Shown piece by piece: positions 43,782 through 53,099 of a stretch of 64,000 bases of DNA. The DNA comes from DATMRF01 sp035566435 (GTDB taxonomy: Bacteria; Verrucomicrobiota; Verrucomicrobiia; Limisphaerales; UBA8199). The position numbers and the translations under genes were made by a program. A model generated the notes under the pieces. That model was not told where the DNA came from. It made no database searches and saw only the letters and a list, made by a program, of their open reading frames with translations. Positions within the stretch are counted from its first letter, which is position 1. Each line of letters starts with the position of its first letter. Location of the stretch: contig DATMRF010000044.1 of the NCBI GenBank assembly GCA_035566435.1, forward strand, positions 1-64,000, in the 5' to 3' direction.

Positions 43782-44483
43782 CTATAGCTGCACCAGGCCG
43801 CGCCGGCTCGCGGCGGCGATCGCTTCAGTGCGGCTCAGTACGTTCAACTTGGAGAAAATGCTGCGCAGGTGGGCTTTCACTGTGGTCTCACTGATGTAAA
43901 GATTCGCTCCGATTTCCTTGTTGCTCTTGCCACGGGCCAGCAACGTCAATACTTCCAGTTCCCGGCCAGTCAGCGTTTCGCCGCTGACGCCGGCGGCCAG
44001 TTTTTCCACCAGCGACTGAGGGATGCAGGTTTCCCCCCGGCTCACACGTCGGATGGATTCCAACAACTCCTCGCGCCGAGCGTCCTTCAGAACGTAACCC
44101 TTTGCTCCCGCTTTGATCGCCCGGTAGATTTCATTGTCGGTATCATAGGTGGTCAGCACGATGACGCGGGCCGCAGGATCCTCCTTATGGATTTCCTCAA
44201 TGGCACCCACTCCGTCGAGTGTCGGCATGCGCAGATCGAGCAGCGTCACGTCCGGACGGTGCTTCCGCCACAGGTCCACCGCTTCGCGGCCATTCGCTGC
44301 CTCGGCGACGACCATCATGTCCCGCTGCAAGCCGATGATCGAAGCCAATCCTGCGGTCACGATCACGTGGTCGTCGGCGATGAGCACGCGGATTTTATCA
44401 ATGCCTGCGCTTCTTGCTCCGTGCCGAGGATGGGAAAGCGGAGTAGCGGGAGGTCGGCCTTGAACTTTGAATTCGGTCATCAT
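43782..44483 (-). CDS. NarL/FixJ-type response regulator
   Basis: A 233-residue two-component regulator. The receiver domain (about residues 30-145) has the acidic pocket ADDH, phospho-Asp in VTLLDLRMP (about 83), and a conserved T/K pair (VIVLTTYD, YVLKDARREE). The LuxR-type helix-turn-helix follows in LTGRELEVLTLLARGKSNKEIGANLYISETTVKAHLRSIFSKLNV. The ATG at 44483 overlaps the stop of the sensor kinase by 4 bp. Partner: the adjacent HisKA_3 kinase. Candidate target: the 32-bp element upstream of ohr. Confidence 0.95.
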   Translation of the reverse strand: MMTEFKVQGRPPATPLSHPRHGARSAGIDKIRVLIADDHVIVTAGLASIIGLQRDMMVVAEAANGREAVDLWRKHRPDVTLLDLRMPTLDGVGAIEEIHKEDPAARVIVLTTYDTDNEIYRAIKAGAKGYVLKDARREELLESIRRVSRGETCIPQSLVEKLAAGVSGETLTGRELEVLTLLARGKSNKEIGANLYISETTVKAHLRSIFSKLNVLSRTEAIAAASRRGLVQL

Positions 44484-47400
44484 GGCGTAACGGCCTCCGA
44501 GGTGTTTGGAAACGGCAGAACGATGGAAATGGTTGCGCCTTGCCCTTTAGAGCTCTGGATCGACAATCGTCCTCCCATCGCCTCGACCCGCTCTCTCATC
44601 CCCGGCAAGCCAAAACCATCGTGGCGACCGGCGGGATCGAAGCCTCTCCCGTTGTCGCGCAGGATCAGGGCAATTTCTCCCTGGTCGAAGGCAAGTCGCG
44701 CCTTAAACTCGCTGGCCTGGGCGTGGCGCAGCACATTGGTCAACACTTCCTGTCCGATTCGCAGCAGATTCTCTTCCCACTCCGGCGGGAGTTCCGGGGG
44801 CTGGCCCGACACACTGAACTCCGCCCGGACGCTTGTGCCAGCCGTCATCTTTCGGAACAGGCTCTGTAGCGCTTCGCAGATATCTTTTTCCTCCAGCGTC
44901 TGTGGGCGGAGCGCTCGCACGGAACGCCGCGCCTCCTGCAAGCTCTCCCGGGCCAGCTCGCCGGCGCGGGTAAGGTGCTCCCCCGCTTTGGCCCCCATCC
45001 CCTGGGACATCGCCTCCTCGACCGCTTCCAACTGAATGATCACCCCGGTGAACCCTTGCGCCAACGTGTCGTGAATATCACGGGCGAGACGATTGCGCTC
45101 CGCCACGACCGCCGCCTGTCGGCTTTGCCGTGACAGGCGCCTGAGCTGGCACGCCAGCATGGCTTGATGCGCCAATGCCTGTGCCAGGTCCATTTCTTCG
45201 GGACGAAACGACCGCTTGCGGGTAAACCGAATCCCGACCACCCCCTCGACCTGGCCGGCGACGACCAGCGGCACGATCAGTATCGTAATGACCCCGAGGG
45301 ATCGCACGTGGTCCCGCCACGGGAATGACGACCCTTCTCGAATATCCTCCAGCACACTGGGCTTGCCAGTACGGAAGACCTCCGGCCACGGCCAAACTTC
45401 TTCGATTCTGAGCGCAGGACTGACCTTTGCCAAAGCGGCGTCGGCCCCGGTCAGGAGCTTGCCTTCTTCAAACGCAAATTCGAAATTGACCAAGCCATTG
45501 CTCTCGTTTCTCAACCAGATGCTGCTGCTGTGCGCCTCCAACTGTTCGGTGATGGTGCGCAACACATGCTCCACAAGCCTGTCTGGGGCGGATTCCTTCG
45601 CCATCGCGTCCAAGGTGCGCGCGAGCGCCTCGGTCTGACCGCGCGCCAATTGGGCCGATGCGCGAAGAGTCTCAGCCGCCTCCTTGCGTTCGGTGATATC
45701 GCGCAGGATCACCGTGAAAATCACTTCTTCGCCCAGCTTCAGCTTGGAAATGGACGCCTCGGCGGGAAATTCGCGTCCATCCTTTCGCCGGCCGAAAACC
45801 TCGCGCCGCTGGGCCATGGTGCGCGAGATTTCCGGAGACTTCGAGAACTCTTCGACGTGCTTCTGGTGCGCGTGAACGAATCGTTGCGGCAGCAGAAAAT
45901 CGAGCGGTTGGCCGATGACCTCAGTTGCGGCGTAACCGAACACTTTCTCTGCGCCCTGGTTGAAGAGCAGGACGCGTTGGTCGGAATCAACGGAAATAAT
46001 CGCGTCGTCGGCGATTTCGAGAATTCCCTGGAATCGTGATTCACTGCGGCGCAAAGCCTGCTCCGCGCGCTCGCGCTCGATTGCAACCGCCGCGAGGTGA
46101 GTCATCTGCTCGATAACATTCCGCTGCTCCGGAGTGGGAGTGCCCGGTTCGCGGGAATAAAGCGCAAAGGTTCCCATGACTTCGCGGGCGGTAGAGAAGA
46201 TAGGCGCGGACCAACAGGCCCGGAATCCGTGCGGTAGCGCCAGATGGCGGTGCCTGTCCCAAAGCGGATCCGTGGCGATATTGGAAACGATGATGGGCTC
46301 CCTGCGGTAAGCAGCGGTTCCGCAAGAACCGGCGCTGGGACCAATGGACGCGCCGTCAATCGCTTCAGTATAGGTTTTGGGAAGGCTGGGGGCCGCGCCA
46401 TGTCGGAGGGTCTTGCCATCGGAGCTCGCCAGGAGGATCGAAACGAGAACGTTGCCGGATAATTCCTCGCCATATCGACATAACGAATCAAGAATGGGCG
46501 CCAGTGGCCCACCCCTGGCGATCATCTCCAGGAGCCGTTTTTCTCCGGCGACCAGAGCTTCCGCGCGTTTGCGCCCAGTCACATCTCTTACGGCCCCAAC
46601 GAACTCAACTTCTCGCGAATTGTTTTTGACCGCATGAGCGAGCACATGGAGGTGCTTGACCATGCCATCAGGCATTAACAGGCGATGTTCAAAATCAAGA
46701 CTGGTGGCCTCGCCCGACGCTGAATTAATCATCTGCTGAACCAGCGGCACGTCCTCGGGATGAACCCGCTGAAGCACCAATTCCAGTTTCGGTTTCAGCG
46801 CCCTGTCGTATCCAAGGATGCAGTAGGTTTCCGCCGACCAGACGAGCTCTCCAGTGGAAACGTTCCAGCCGAAACTGCCGGTGTGGCTGAGTCGTTGGGC
46901 TTCAGCCAAATAAGCCTCGCTTCGCCGCAGCGCTTCTTCACCCCGCGCGCGTTCGATGGCGATGCTGGCAAGATGAGTGAACCGTTCGATGAGTTTCTGA
47001 TCCTTTGGCCTCGGACTGCGGGGCTCGCGAGAGAGGATCGCGAAAGTACCGAGGACTTTTCCCTCTGACGAAAGTATGGGCGTGGACCAGCAGGACTCCA
47101 GCCCGTGGGACCGGAGCAGGCCACGACAGCGCTCCCACAGGGGATTCTCCCCGATATCAGCGGCGATGACTTGCTCCTTGCGGAGTGCCGCCAGGCCACA
47201 CGGCCCCCAGCAGGAAGCGATTTCGCGGCCGTTCAACACCTCGGTGTAACTGCTGGGGAGACTGGGAGCCGCACCCTGCCAAAGCCGCTCGCCGTTCGCA
47301 TCCAACAATAAAATCGAGCATAGGGAACCGCTGCAGATTTCCTCGGCCACCCGGCACAACGCATCCAGGATCGAAGCAAGGTCATTCCCCCCGGCGATCA

Positions 47401-47542
47401 TTTCGAGCACCCGCTTCTCTCCCGCCAGCACGGCTTCCGCCCATTGGCGGTCCTCGAGCAGCTCAATCCGGCACTCCGGCCCTGGTTCCCGGGAATCAAG
47501 AACCGTTCCGCCGCCTTCAATTTCCTGCAAGCCGACGCTCAT
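44480..47542 (-). CDS. Multidomain GAF/PAS sensor histidine kinase (NarX/DegS type)
   Basis: A 1020-residue cytosolic kinase, no membrane segments apparent. Domains in order: GAF (about 40-200), PAS (about 215-325, NVSTGELVWSAETYCILGYDR), GAF (about 345-505), PAS (about 515-640, DAIISVDSDQRVLLFNQGAEKVFGY), GAF (about 650-805) and a HisKA_3/HATPase_c end (about 810-1020). The phospho-accepting His is in RNRLARDIHDTLAQGF; the ATP-binding motifs are RIGQEVLTNVLRHAQASEFKA, DNGRGFDPA and GFGLPGMRERVEAMGG. The first two GAF domains are alike in sequence, perhaps duplicated. It acts on the regulator encoded downstream. Confidence 0.93.
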   Translation of the reverse strand: MSVGLQEIEGGGTVLDSREPGPECRIELLEDRQWAEAVLAGEKRVLEMIAGGNDLASILDALCRVAEEICSGSLCSILLLDANGERLWQGAAPSLPSSYTEVLNGREIASCWGPCGLAALRKEQVIAADIGENPLWERCRGLLRSHGLESCWSTPILSSEGKVLGTFAILSREPRSPRPKDQKLIERFTHLASIAIERARGEEALRRSEAYLAEAQRLSHTGSFGWNVSTGELVWSAETYCILGYDRALKPKLELVLQRVHPEDVPLVQQMINSASGEATSLDFEHRLLMPDGMVKHLHVLAHAVKNNSREVEFVGAVRDVTGRKRAEALVAGEKRLLEMIARGGPLAPILDSLCRYGEELSGNVLVSILLASSDGKTLRHGAAPSLPKTYTEAIDGASIGPSAGSCGTAAYRREPIIVSNIATDPLWDRHRHLALPHGFRACWSAPIFSTAREVMGTFALYSREPGTPTPEQRNVIEQMTHLAAVAIERERAEQALRRSESRFQGILEIADDAIISVDSDQRVLLFNQGAEKVFGYAATEVIGQPLDFLLPQRFVHAHQKHVEEFSKSPEISRTMAQRREVFGRRKDGREFPAEASISKLKLGEEVIFTVILRDITERKEAAETLRASAQLARGQTEALARTLDAMAKESAPDRLVEHVLRTITEQLEAHSSSIWLRNESNGLVNFEFAFEEGKLLTGADAALAKVSPALRIEEVWPWPEVFRTGKPSVLEDIREGSSFPWRDHVRSLGVITILIVPLVVAGQVEGVVGIRFTRKRSFRPEEMDLAQALAHQAMLACQLRRLSRQSRQAAVVAERNRLARDIHDTLAQGFTGVIIQLEAVEEAMSQGMGAKAGEHLTRAGELARESLQEARRSVRALRPQTLEEKDICEALQSLFRKMTAGTSVRAEFSVSGQPPELPPEWEENLLRIGQEVLTNVLRHAQASEFKARLAFDQGEIALILRDNGRGFDPAGRHDGFGLPGMRERVEAMGGRLSIQSSKGQGATISIVLPFPNTSEAVTP

Positions 47543-47617
47543 GACGCGAGAACAAGGACCTTCAGTTGAAGTAAAACCTGCGATTACCTTCAGGATAACA
47601 CACGTTTGGGCTCGCCG

Positions 47618-49033
47618 CTAAGGCCGATTGTTTGCGGCCGCACCCCGAGTAAGCGGGAGGCGGACTTTGAACCGAGTCTCACCGGGCTTGGATTCAAATT
47701 CGATTTCGCCCCCATGCCGATCGGCGATGATGCGGTTACAGATGATCAATCCCAGGCCGGTCCCGGAGCCGACCCCTTTGGTGGTAAAAAAGGGTTCGAA
47801 TATCCGGGACTGGATTTCCGCGGGTATGCCTCGCCCGTTGTCCATGATTTCGACGACCAGTTGATTATCTTCGACAAAGGTGCCGACGCAGATCTTGCCT
47901 GACCCGTCAGCGGCATCGACGGCGTTATCGATGAGATTGGTCCAAACCTGGTTGAGTTCACTGCCGTAAGCCATGATGCGCGGGGCTGAACGGTCAAAAG
48001 CTCGAACCAATTCCACATTCTTCAACTTGTAGCCCAGCATGGTCAGCGTGCTCTCGATTCCCTCGTGAACGTCGATCTCCTGCATGGGAGATTGGTCCAT
48101 GTACGTATAGGATTTTACCGCCTTTACCAATTCGGCCACACGACCGGTGCTTTGGTCCACCAGTTTGAGGAGCAAGAGCAGATTGAGGCGAGCATCGAGC
48201 CAGTTCAAGGCCGGCACGTGGCAGGGCGGAGCTAACTTGGCCGTGAGCGCGGCGAGCCAATCGGTGTCAAGGCAGGCACTAACAAAACTGGAAGCGAGTT
48301 TCCAACCTTCTGAAATGTCGTGCAGATCAAACCAGCGCACCAGGGCCTCTTCACGATCGCTGCGGGTCATGGAATCGAGCAGCGGGGCCTGTTCGAGCCG
48401 GCGGGCCGCGTCGTGTTCGGCGGTCAAAAGATCTTCCCATTCAGCCGGTTTCAGAATCCTTGCCAATTGGCGAACCTGGGCCTGCGCGGCGGCAATCGTT
48501 TGCTGGAGCTGTGCCGCGGCGCGGCGGGCGGCTGCGGCCGGGTTATTGAGTTCATGCGCCAAACCGGCCGCCATCGTGCCTAAAGAAACCAGTTTCTGAC
48601 GCTGATGGCTGTAGCCCTCGAGGTTTCGCAGACGGTCGGCGGCGGTCCGAAGGATTTCCTTGGTGATGCACGGGCACGTGGCGAGCATCCGCCAAAAACC
48701 CTCCCGGGCAAGCCGAAACAACCGCGCCGGTTTCGACACACGCACAATCGCATGCCAGGGCGCTTCCAACAGCAGCGGAATCTCGCCCATAAACATCCCT
48801 GGCTTGTTGACTCCCAGCAACACATCCTGGTTGTCGTACCGGCGCGAAATGCGAATTTCCCCTTCCAAATTCAGGAAGAAAAACTCCGCCGGCGCATTCT
48901 CCTCAATCAAAGTCGCGCCCGCAGGCACCTCGATAACTTCCCCCCATCGAATACAATCAAGCTGGTCATCCTTCAATCCGGCGAACAGCGGCACCTGGCG
49001 AATCATTTGTACCTGGCTGGCATCCATATTCAC
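47618..49033 (-). CDS. Histidine kinase with N-terminal cyclic-nucleotide-binding domain
   Basis: A 471-residue soluble kinase. Residues about 10-130 are a CRP/cNMP-type sensor domain (PLFAGLKDDQLDCIRWGEVIEVPAGATLIEEN, GEIPLLLEAPWHAIV). A HisKA-type H-box follows in LVSLGTMAAGLAHELNNPAAAARRAAAQL (about residue 160); the C-terminal half has N-box NQVWTNLIDNAVDAADG, G1 DNGRGIPAEI and FFTTKGVGSGTGLGL. Phosphate acceptor is probably the receiver-domain flavoprotein encoded immediately upstream and overlapping it by 4 bp (49030-49033). It is not certain that the CRP-like fold binds cAMP. Confidence 0.92.
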   Translation of the reverse strand: MNMDASQVQMIRQVPLFAGLKDDQLDCIRWGEVIEVPAGATLIEENAPAEFFFLNLEGEIRISRRYDNQDVLLGVNKPGMFMGEIPLLLEAPWHAIVRVSKPARLFRLAREGFWRMLATCPCITKEILRTAADRLRNLEGYSHQRQKLVSLGTMAAGLAHELNNPAAAARRAAAQLQQTIAAAQAQVRQLARILKPAEWEDLLTAEHDAARRLEQAPLLDSMTRSDREEALVRWFDLHDISEGWKLASSFVSACLDTDWLAALTAKLAPPCHVPALNWLDARLNLLLLLKLVDQSTGRVAELVKAVKSYTYMDQSPMQEIDVHEGIESTLTMLGYKLKNVELVRAFDRSAPRIMAYGSELNQVWTNLIDNAVDAADGSGKICVGTFVEDNQLVVEIMDNGRGIPAEIQSRIFEPFFTTKGVGSGTGLGLIICNRIIADRHGGEIEFESKPGETRFKVRLPLTRGAAANNRP

Positions 49034-50694
49034 AGTGTGCCGAGATATTCATGCACCAGTTTGACAGCCATAGCCCCTTCCCCGACTCCAGAGGTCACGC
49101 CTTTGGCGGACCGATGACGCACGTCGCCGGCGACGAAGATTCCCGGGACGCTCGTCTCGAGGTAAAAAGGGTCGCGATCCACATTCCAGCCCTGCGGACG
49201 TCTGGATTCCCGCTGGAGCAAATGCTGGCCGGAGATCACATAACCCTGAGCATCTCGCTCCACGACCCCGGCGAGCCATTCGGTTCGCGGAACAGCGCCC
49301 GCGTAGATCAACAAAGCGCTCGCCGGCACTGTTTGCTTTTCTCCCGACTTCCTGTCCTCGATGACCAGCTCCTCGCAACGTTCCGAGCCTCGAACCTCGA
49401 TCACATTCGAGTTGGCCTTGACGATAATATTCTTCGTCGCGTGAATCTGATCCTCCAAGTACTGGGACATCGTCGCCGAGAGCGATTCGCCGCGCACGAC
49501 CATGGTCACCTGCCGCGCGAATCCCGAGAAATACATCGCCGCCTGACCTGCCGAATTCGCCCCGCCGACGACGTAAACGTCGCCGTCGCGATGCGAAAAA
49601 GCCTCGCTCATCGGCGCGTAGTAGTGAACTCCGGCCCCTTGCAGCCGGTCGAGGCCCGGAACTTCCAATTTGCGGTAGGCGATGCCGGTCGCGATAATCA
49701 ACGCACGTGTAATGACTTCGCTTTCGTCGGAAAGCCGCAGCACACGGGACGGGCCCTCGATTCTCACACCCACGACTTCCTGAGGAGCAAGAATCTCCAC
49801 GCCGAAACGCCGGGCTTGCGCCACGGCTCGACGGGCCAGATCGCCCCCACTGAGTCCGGTCGGAAAGCCTAGATAATTCTCGATCCGCGAACTTCTGCCC
49901 GCCTGGCCTCCGGGAGCTTCGCGCTCGATCAGCAGCGTGCGCAGACCGTCGGCGGCTCCATAGACGGCCGCCGCCAGTCCCGCAGGCCCCGCGCCGACGA
50001 CGACCAGGTCGTAAAGCGGTTGTTCCGCACGGGTTCGTAACCCGAGCTTGGTCGCAACGGCGGCCGTGGTCGGCCGGGCGACAAACGAGCCGTCGGAGAA
50101 AACCACCACCGGCAGCCCGGAACATTCGGTCTTGCTGCTCGCCACGAGCTGTTTGGCCGCCTCGTCCTTTTCCACATCCAGCCATTGGTAAGGGATAAAG
50201 TTACGGCCCAGAAAATCCCGGATGTCCATCGCGGCCGGCGACCAGCGATGCCCTACGACACGAATTCCGTCGAAGACGGGGTGGTAAGATGCCTGCCAGT
50301 CGTCCAACAGATCGTCCACAATGCCGTAAAGTCGCTCCTCCGGCGGATCCCACGGCTTCATCAAATAGTGGTCGATTTTGACACTGTTGATGGCTCGAAT
50401 CGCGGCATCCGTGTCGGCATAAGCCGTCAGGAGCGCACGCTTGGCGTCGGGGTAGATTTCCAGCGCCTTTTCGAGGAACTCGACGCCGGACATCCGCGGC
50501 ATGCGCTGGTCCACCAGGAAAAGGGCCACCGGCTCATTGCGCAGTTTCAATTGTTCGACCGCTGTGAGGGCCGAGGCACCCGAGTCCGCGGCCATGACGC
50601 GATAACGATTCCCGTATTGCCGGCGCAAATCACGCTCCACCGCCCGCAAAACGTCAGGGTCGTCATCTACAGTCCAAATCACCGGCTTGGCCAT
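49030..50694 (-). CDS. Response regulator receiver-thioredoxin-like-thioredoxin-reductase-like flavoprotein fusion
   Basis: A 554-residue three-part protein. Residues 1-125 are a CheY-like receiver with D10/D11 (VDDD), phospho-Asp62 in LVDQRMP, Thr90 and Lys113. Residues about 140-220 resemble a glutaredoxin-like fold (IPYQWLDVEKDEAAKQL, GLPVVVFSDGSFVARPT). Residues about 228-554 are a thioredoxin-reductase-type FAD/NAD protein (VVVGAGPAGLAAAVYGAADG at 231-250, GGQAGRSSRIENYLGFP, VVGGANSAGQAAMYFS, GIFVAGDVRH). The CATC dithiol is replaced by YAPM at 359-362, so disulfide reduction is unlikely. Start at 50694 is the ATG preceding MAKPVIWTVDDD. It overlaps the following histidine kinase by 4 bp. 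Confidence 0.92.
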   Translation of the reverse strand: MAKPVIWTVDDDPDVLRAVERDLRRQYGNRYRVMAADSGASALTAVEQLKLRNEPVALFLVDQRMPRMSGVEFLEKALEIYPDAKRALLTAYADTDAAIRAINSVKIDHYLMKPWDPPEERLYGIVDDLLDDWQASYHPVFDGIRVVGHRWSPAAMDIRDFLGRNFIPYQWLDVEKDEAAKQLVASSKTECSGLPVVVFSDGSFVARPTTAAVATKLGLRTRAEQPLYDLVVVGAGPAGLAAAVYGAADGLRTLLIEREAPGGQAGRSSRIENYLGFPTGLSGGDLARRAVAQARRFGVEILAPQEVVGVRIEGPSRVLRLSDESEVITRALIIATGIAYRKLEVPGLDRLQGAGVHYYAPMSEAFSHRDGDVYVVGGANSAGQAAMYFSGFARQVTMVVRGESLSATMSQYLEDQIHATKNIIVKANSNVIEVRGSERCEELVIEDRKSGEKQTVPASALLIYAGAVPRTEWLAGVVERDAQGYVISGQHLLQRESRRPQGWNVDRDPFYLETSVPGIFVAGDVRHRSAKGVTSGVGEGAMAVKLVHEYLGTL

Positions 50695-51517
50695 ACCGGT
50701 TTCTCTCGACTCATATTGCTGGCAAGTCAACCTGAATCAGCGTTGGCAGGGTCATTCCTCGCATGAAATCGTCTGGCCTTCCGTTTGCTTCTTTAGTCTG
50801 TATTCATAGATGACCACGCGATCCGCAACCATGTTTTCAGCTTCCACGTGGATGCTGCTCCGCCCGTCGTATCGCCTATGGTCCTCGCCCGCGTTCCGAG
50901 CAACAGGACTTCTTCCGTCCAAGACGGGCCCGCATAATTATCTGCGAATTGGCTTTTAGGGAGGCGCGGTGCTAATCGCTGCTTTCAAGAATGTTCAACT
51001 TGGTGGCCTCCGGTCGCGCTCGCCACCTCGCTGGGTGCAGGCCGCCCAAAGAGCAATTCTACACGGCGAATCTTTTTGCTTGTTGAATGGATTTGCAAAA
51101 GAAGGAGAGCTTTTGACAAACGCTGCAAAGCAACCAAGCTTGCTACGGTTTACGGGTACTTATGAGAGCATCTCATCAGTGTCACACTTCTCATCCCGGC
51201 GGCCACATTGCCTCATTCCGAGGCGATTCGATCGTACATCCGCCCCTCACGCAGGACGTCGTCGCTTCGACTTCAAAACGAGGCGAACGAAACGATTCCA
51301 GGCCTTTGCAGGAGCTGGTTTGGATTCTCATTTCACTCCTCCTTCTCTTATATCTGGCAACCAGTTACATATTCTGGGCAAAAATCGAATCCGCCTGGCC
51401 AATTTTCCGTGGATTATAGTGTCGGCTGACTGGACCGTAACCTCCAGGAATCACGCCTCACAACTCACGACCCAACCGACCTCCCGCAGTCGGCGCCTCG
51501 CATCGATGAAGAGAATC
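50695..51517. other. Poorly coding intergenic region
   Basis: 823 bp upstream of the flavoprotein gene and downstream of the BtuF-like gene. A small minus-strand frame at 50752-50922 (from a TTG, ending EYRLKKQTEGQTISCEE) looks peptide-like but has no ATG and no database-recognisable motif by eye. A 264-residue plus-strand frame at 50969-51763 has unlikely composition and runs against the BtuF-like gene. The middle (51120-51420) is AT-richer than its surroundings. Function unknown. Confidence 0.45.
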
Positions 51518-52465
51518 TTACGGGATTTTATTCGAAACGGCGAAGTGAATGCATTGGAAGGCGTCCTCTGCGCCACCCCATTCGCAAAGCTCTGGATGAA
51601 TCAAGTGCGCGAGCAACTCAACACCTGCCACCACGCGTGGCCCGGGGCGAGCAAAATAGGAATTGGCATCCACGGCATAAACCCGGTTCTGGCGGACCGC
51701 GGGAAGATCCTTCCAACCTGGCCGGGCGAAGAGTTGCAAAGCCTGTTCCGAGGCGCCGGCTAAATCGAAGCCGCACGGGCTGATGATAAGCACTTCCGGC
51801 CCCCAATTGACGACGTCCTCCCACGCCATTCGCACTGAATCAGTTCCTTTGCGCGAAAGCGCATCAACCCCGCCAGCCAATTCCACCATCTCCGGCACCC
51901 AGTGGCCGCTGCAATACACAGGATCCACCCATTCCATGCAGAAGACTCGTGGCCGGGTGGACGCCACACCTGTTAGCACAGTCACTTTTTCCAGCCTCGC
52001 CCTACCTGCGCTGATGACTTTCTTAGCTTCGTCAGACCGGCCAGTGGCCTTGCCGAGTTCGCGGAGGTTCTCCTCGATGCCGGCGAGCGACTTGGGCGTG
52101 AACCAAAGGATTTTGGGGACCGGTCGCAGGGCTTTTAAAACCTGGGTGATCTCGTTGCCAGACGGAGCGCAAACCTGGCAAAGGTTTTGGGTCAGAATCA
52201 GATTGGGCGCCACTTCCTGCAGAAGGCGTTCATCCACCTGGTAAAGACTTGCGCCGCTGCGGATGCGCTCGCTGACGGTGACATCAATTTCCCGGGGGCT
52301 CATGCCTTCCAGAGGGAGCGCGTTGCGAACGACTATCGGTTTATCCCTGATGTCGGGCGGATAATCACACTCGTGCGTAATGCCGACGAGATGATCGGCC
52401 AGGCCCAGGGCACATACCATTTCGGTTGCGGCGGGCAAAAACGAGACGATGCGCGATTCAGCCAT
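51518..52465 (-). CDS. Cobalamin-type (BtuF/FepB-like) periplasmic-binding-fold protein
   Basis: A 315-residue helical-backbone binding protein. It begins RIVSFLPAATEMVCALGLADHLVGITHECDYP, typical of BtuF-like cobalamin-binding proteins, and later has LILTQNLCQVCAPSG and FARPGWKDLPAVRQNRVYAVDANSYFARPGPRVVAGVELLAHLIHP. No signal peptide is seen and no transporter genes follow, so it is likely a soluble orphan of the cobalamin-related family (some act in corrinoid-related metabolism). Start at 52465 is the first ATG. Confidence 0.85.
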   Translation of the reverse strand: MAESRIVSFLPAATEMVCALGLADHLVGITHECDYPPDIRDKPIVVRNALPLEGMSPREIDVTVSERIRSGASLYQVDERLLQEVAPNLILTQNLCQVCAPSGNEITQVLKALRPVPKILWFTPKSLAGIEENLRELGKATGRSDEAKKVISAGRARLEKVTVLTGVASTRPRVFCMEWVDPVYCSGHWVPEMVELAGGVDALSRKGTDSVRMAWEDVVNWGPEVLIISPCGFDLAGASEQALQLFARPGWKDLPAVRQNRVYAVDANSYFARPGPRVVAGVELLAHLIHPELCEWGGAEDAFQCIHFAVSNKIP

Positions 52466-52494
52466 TCAATCCTTCCTGCCGGGCCTAGCGGCGG

Positions 52495-52809
52495 TCAAAC
52501 GCCGCTTGATTCGGCGTCGATGTTCCTATCCACGGAGGTTTGATCCAGGTACAACATCGGGTACTGCGCCAGCCCTTTGCCGCGCAGGTTCGCGGGTGTG
52601 GGCGCGTTCGTCCAGTCGCCACAGGGAGCCTCGGCTTCCGCGGAGCCGAGGGCGGGCACATCGGCGGCGGTGAAGCGTTCGAGCACGGCCATCAATGGTA
52701 CCGCTGCCGGGGACCTGGCCGCGGAGGCGTCTTGAACAGAGCTGGTGGAACAACCGGCAATCAGCAAGACGCCGCCGGGGAGGAAGCTGGTGAGGAGTCT
52801 ACACCTCAT
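52495..52809 (-). CDS. Short lipoprotein, possibly truncated
   Basis: 104 residues beginning MRCRLLTSFLPGGVLLIAGCS, a lipoprotein signal with LIAGC lipobox, followed by SSVQDASAARSPAAVPLMAVL, a TAADVPALGSAE stretch and a C-terminal GKGLAQYPMLYLDQTSVDRNIDAESSGV. The end LAQYPMLYLDQ resembles the N-terminal part of a larger secreted protein that breaks off, so this may be a truncated gene. The ATG at 52809 is preferred over a longer upstream start because it opens the signal. 29 bp separate it from the BtuF-like gene downstream. Confidence 0.5.
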   Translation of the reverse strand: MRCRLLTSFLPGGVLLIAGCSTSSVQDASAARSPAAVPLMAVLERFTAADVPALGSAEAEAPCGDWTNAPTPANLRGKGLAQYPMLYLDQTSVDRNIDAESSGV

Positions 52810-53099
52810 AGGCGATCGGAAAGGCTTTGCTGCTCGCATTGACGGATTTGCCGATGCCCCGGGTTCCTGCCCGGAACCGTCTCTCGGCATCCTGTGCCAT
52901 TTGGGGCGTGCCACACGCGAATACAAAATCATTAGAAGGAAGCAGGCTCATGCCGCAGCATAAGGCAGTAGCTGCCGGTAACGCAATACACCCGGAACGC
53001 GACCTGGAATGCACCTTTCGAGAGGTGCCGGCAGGCCATCTGCCGCTATGAGTTAGGCTAGCAATGCCGATCGGCGTCCTGCCCCGGCGAGTGAAACAA
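52810..53099. other. Intergenic region, nothing recognised
   Basis: 290 bp between the lipoprotein start and the SRPBCC gene stop. A 71-residue minus-strand frame crosses it, ending KSVNASSKAFPIAYEV, with no recognisable family; it could be a remnant of a C-terminus. No RNA gene or repeat was noticed. Confidence 0.4.

Noticed and set aside
50969..51763. Plus-strand open frame of 264 codons
   Set aside because: No motif, unlikely composition, and it overlaps the BtuF-like gene in antisense.
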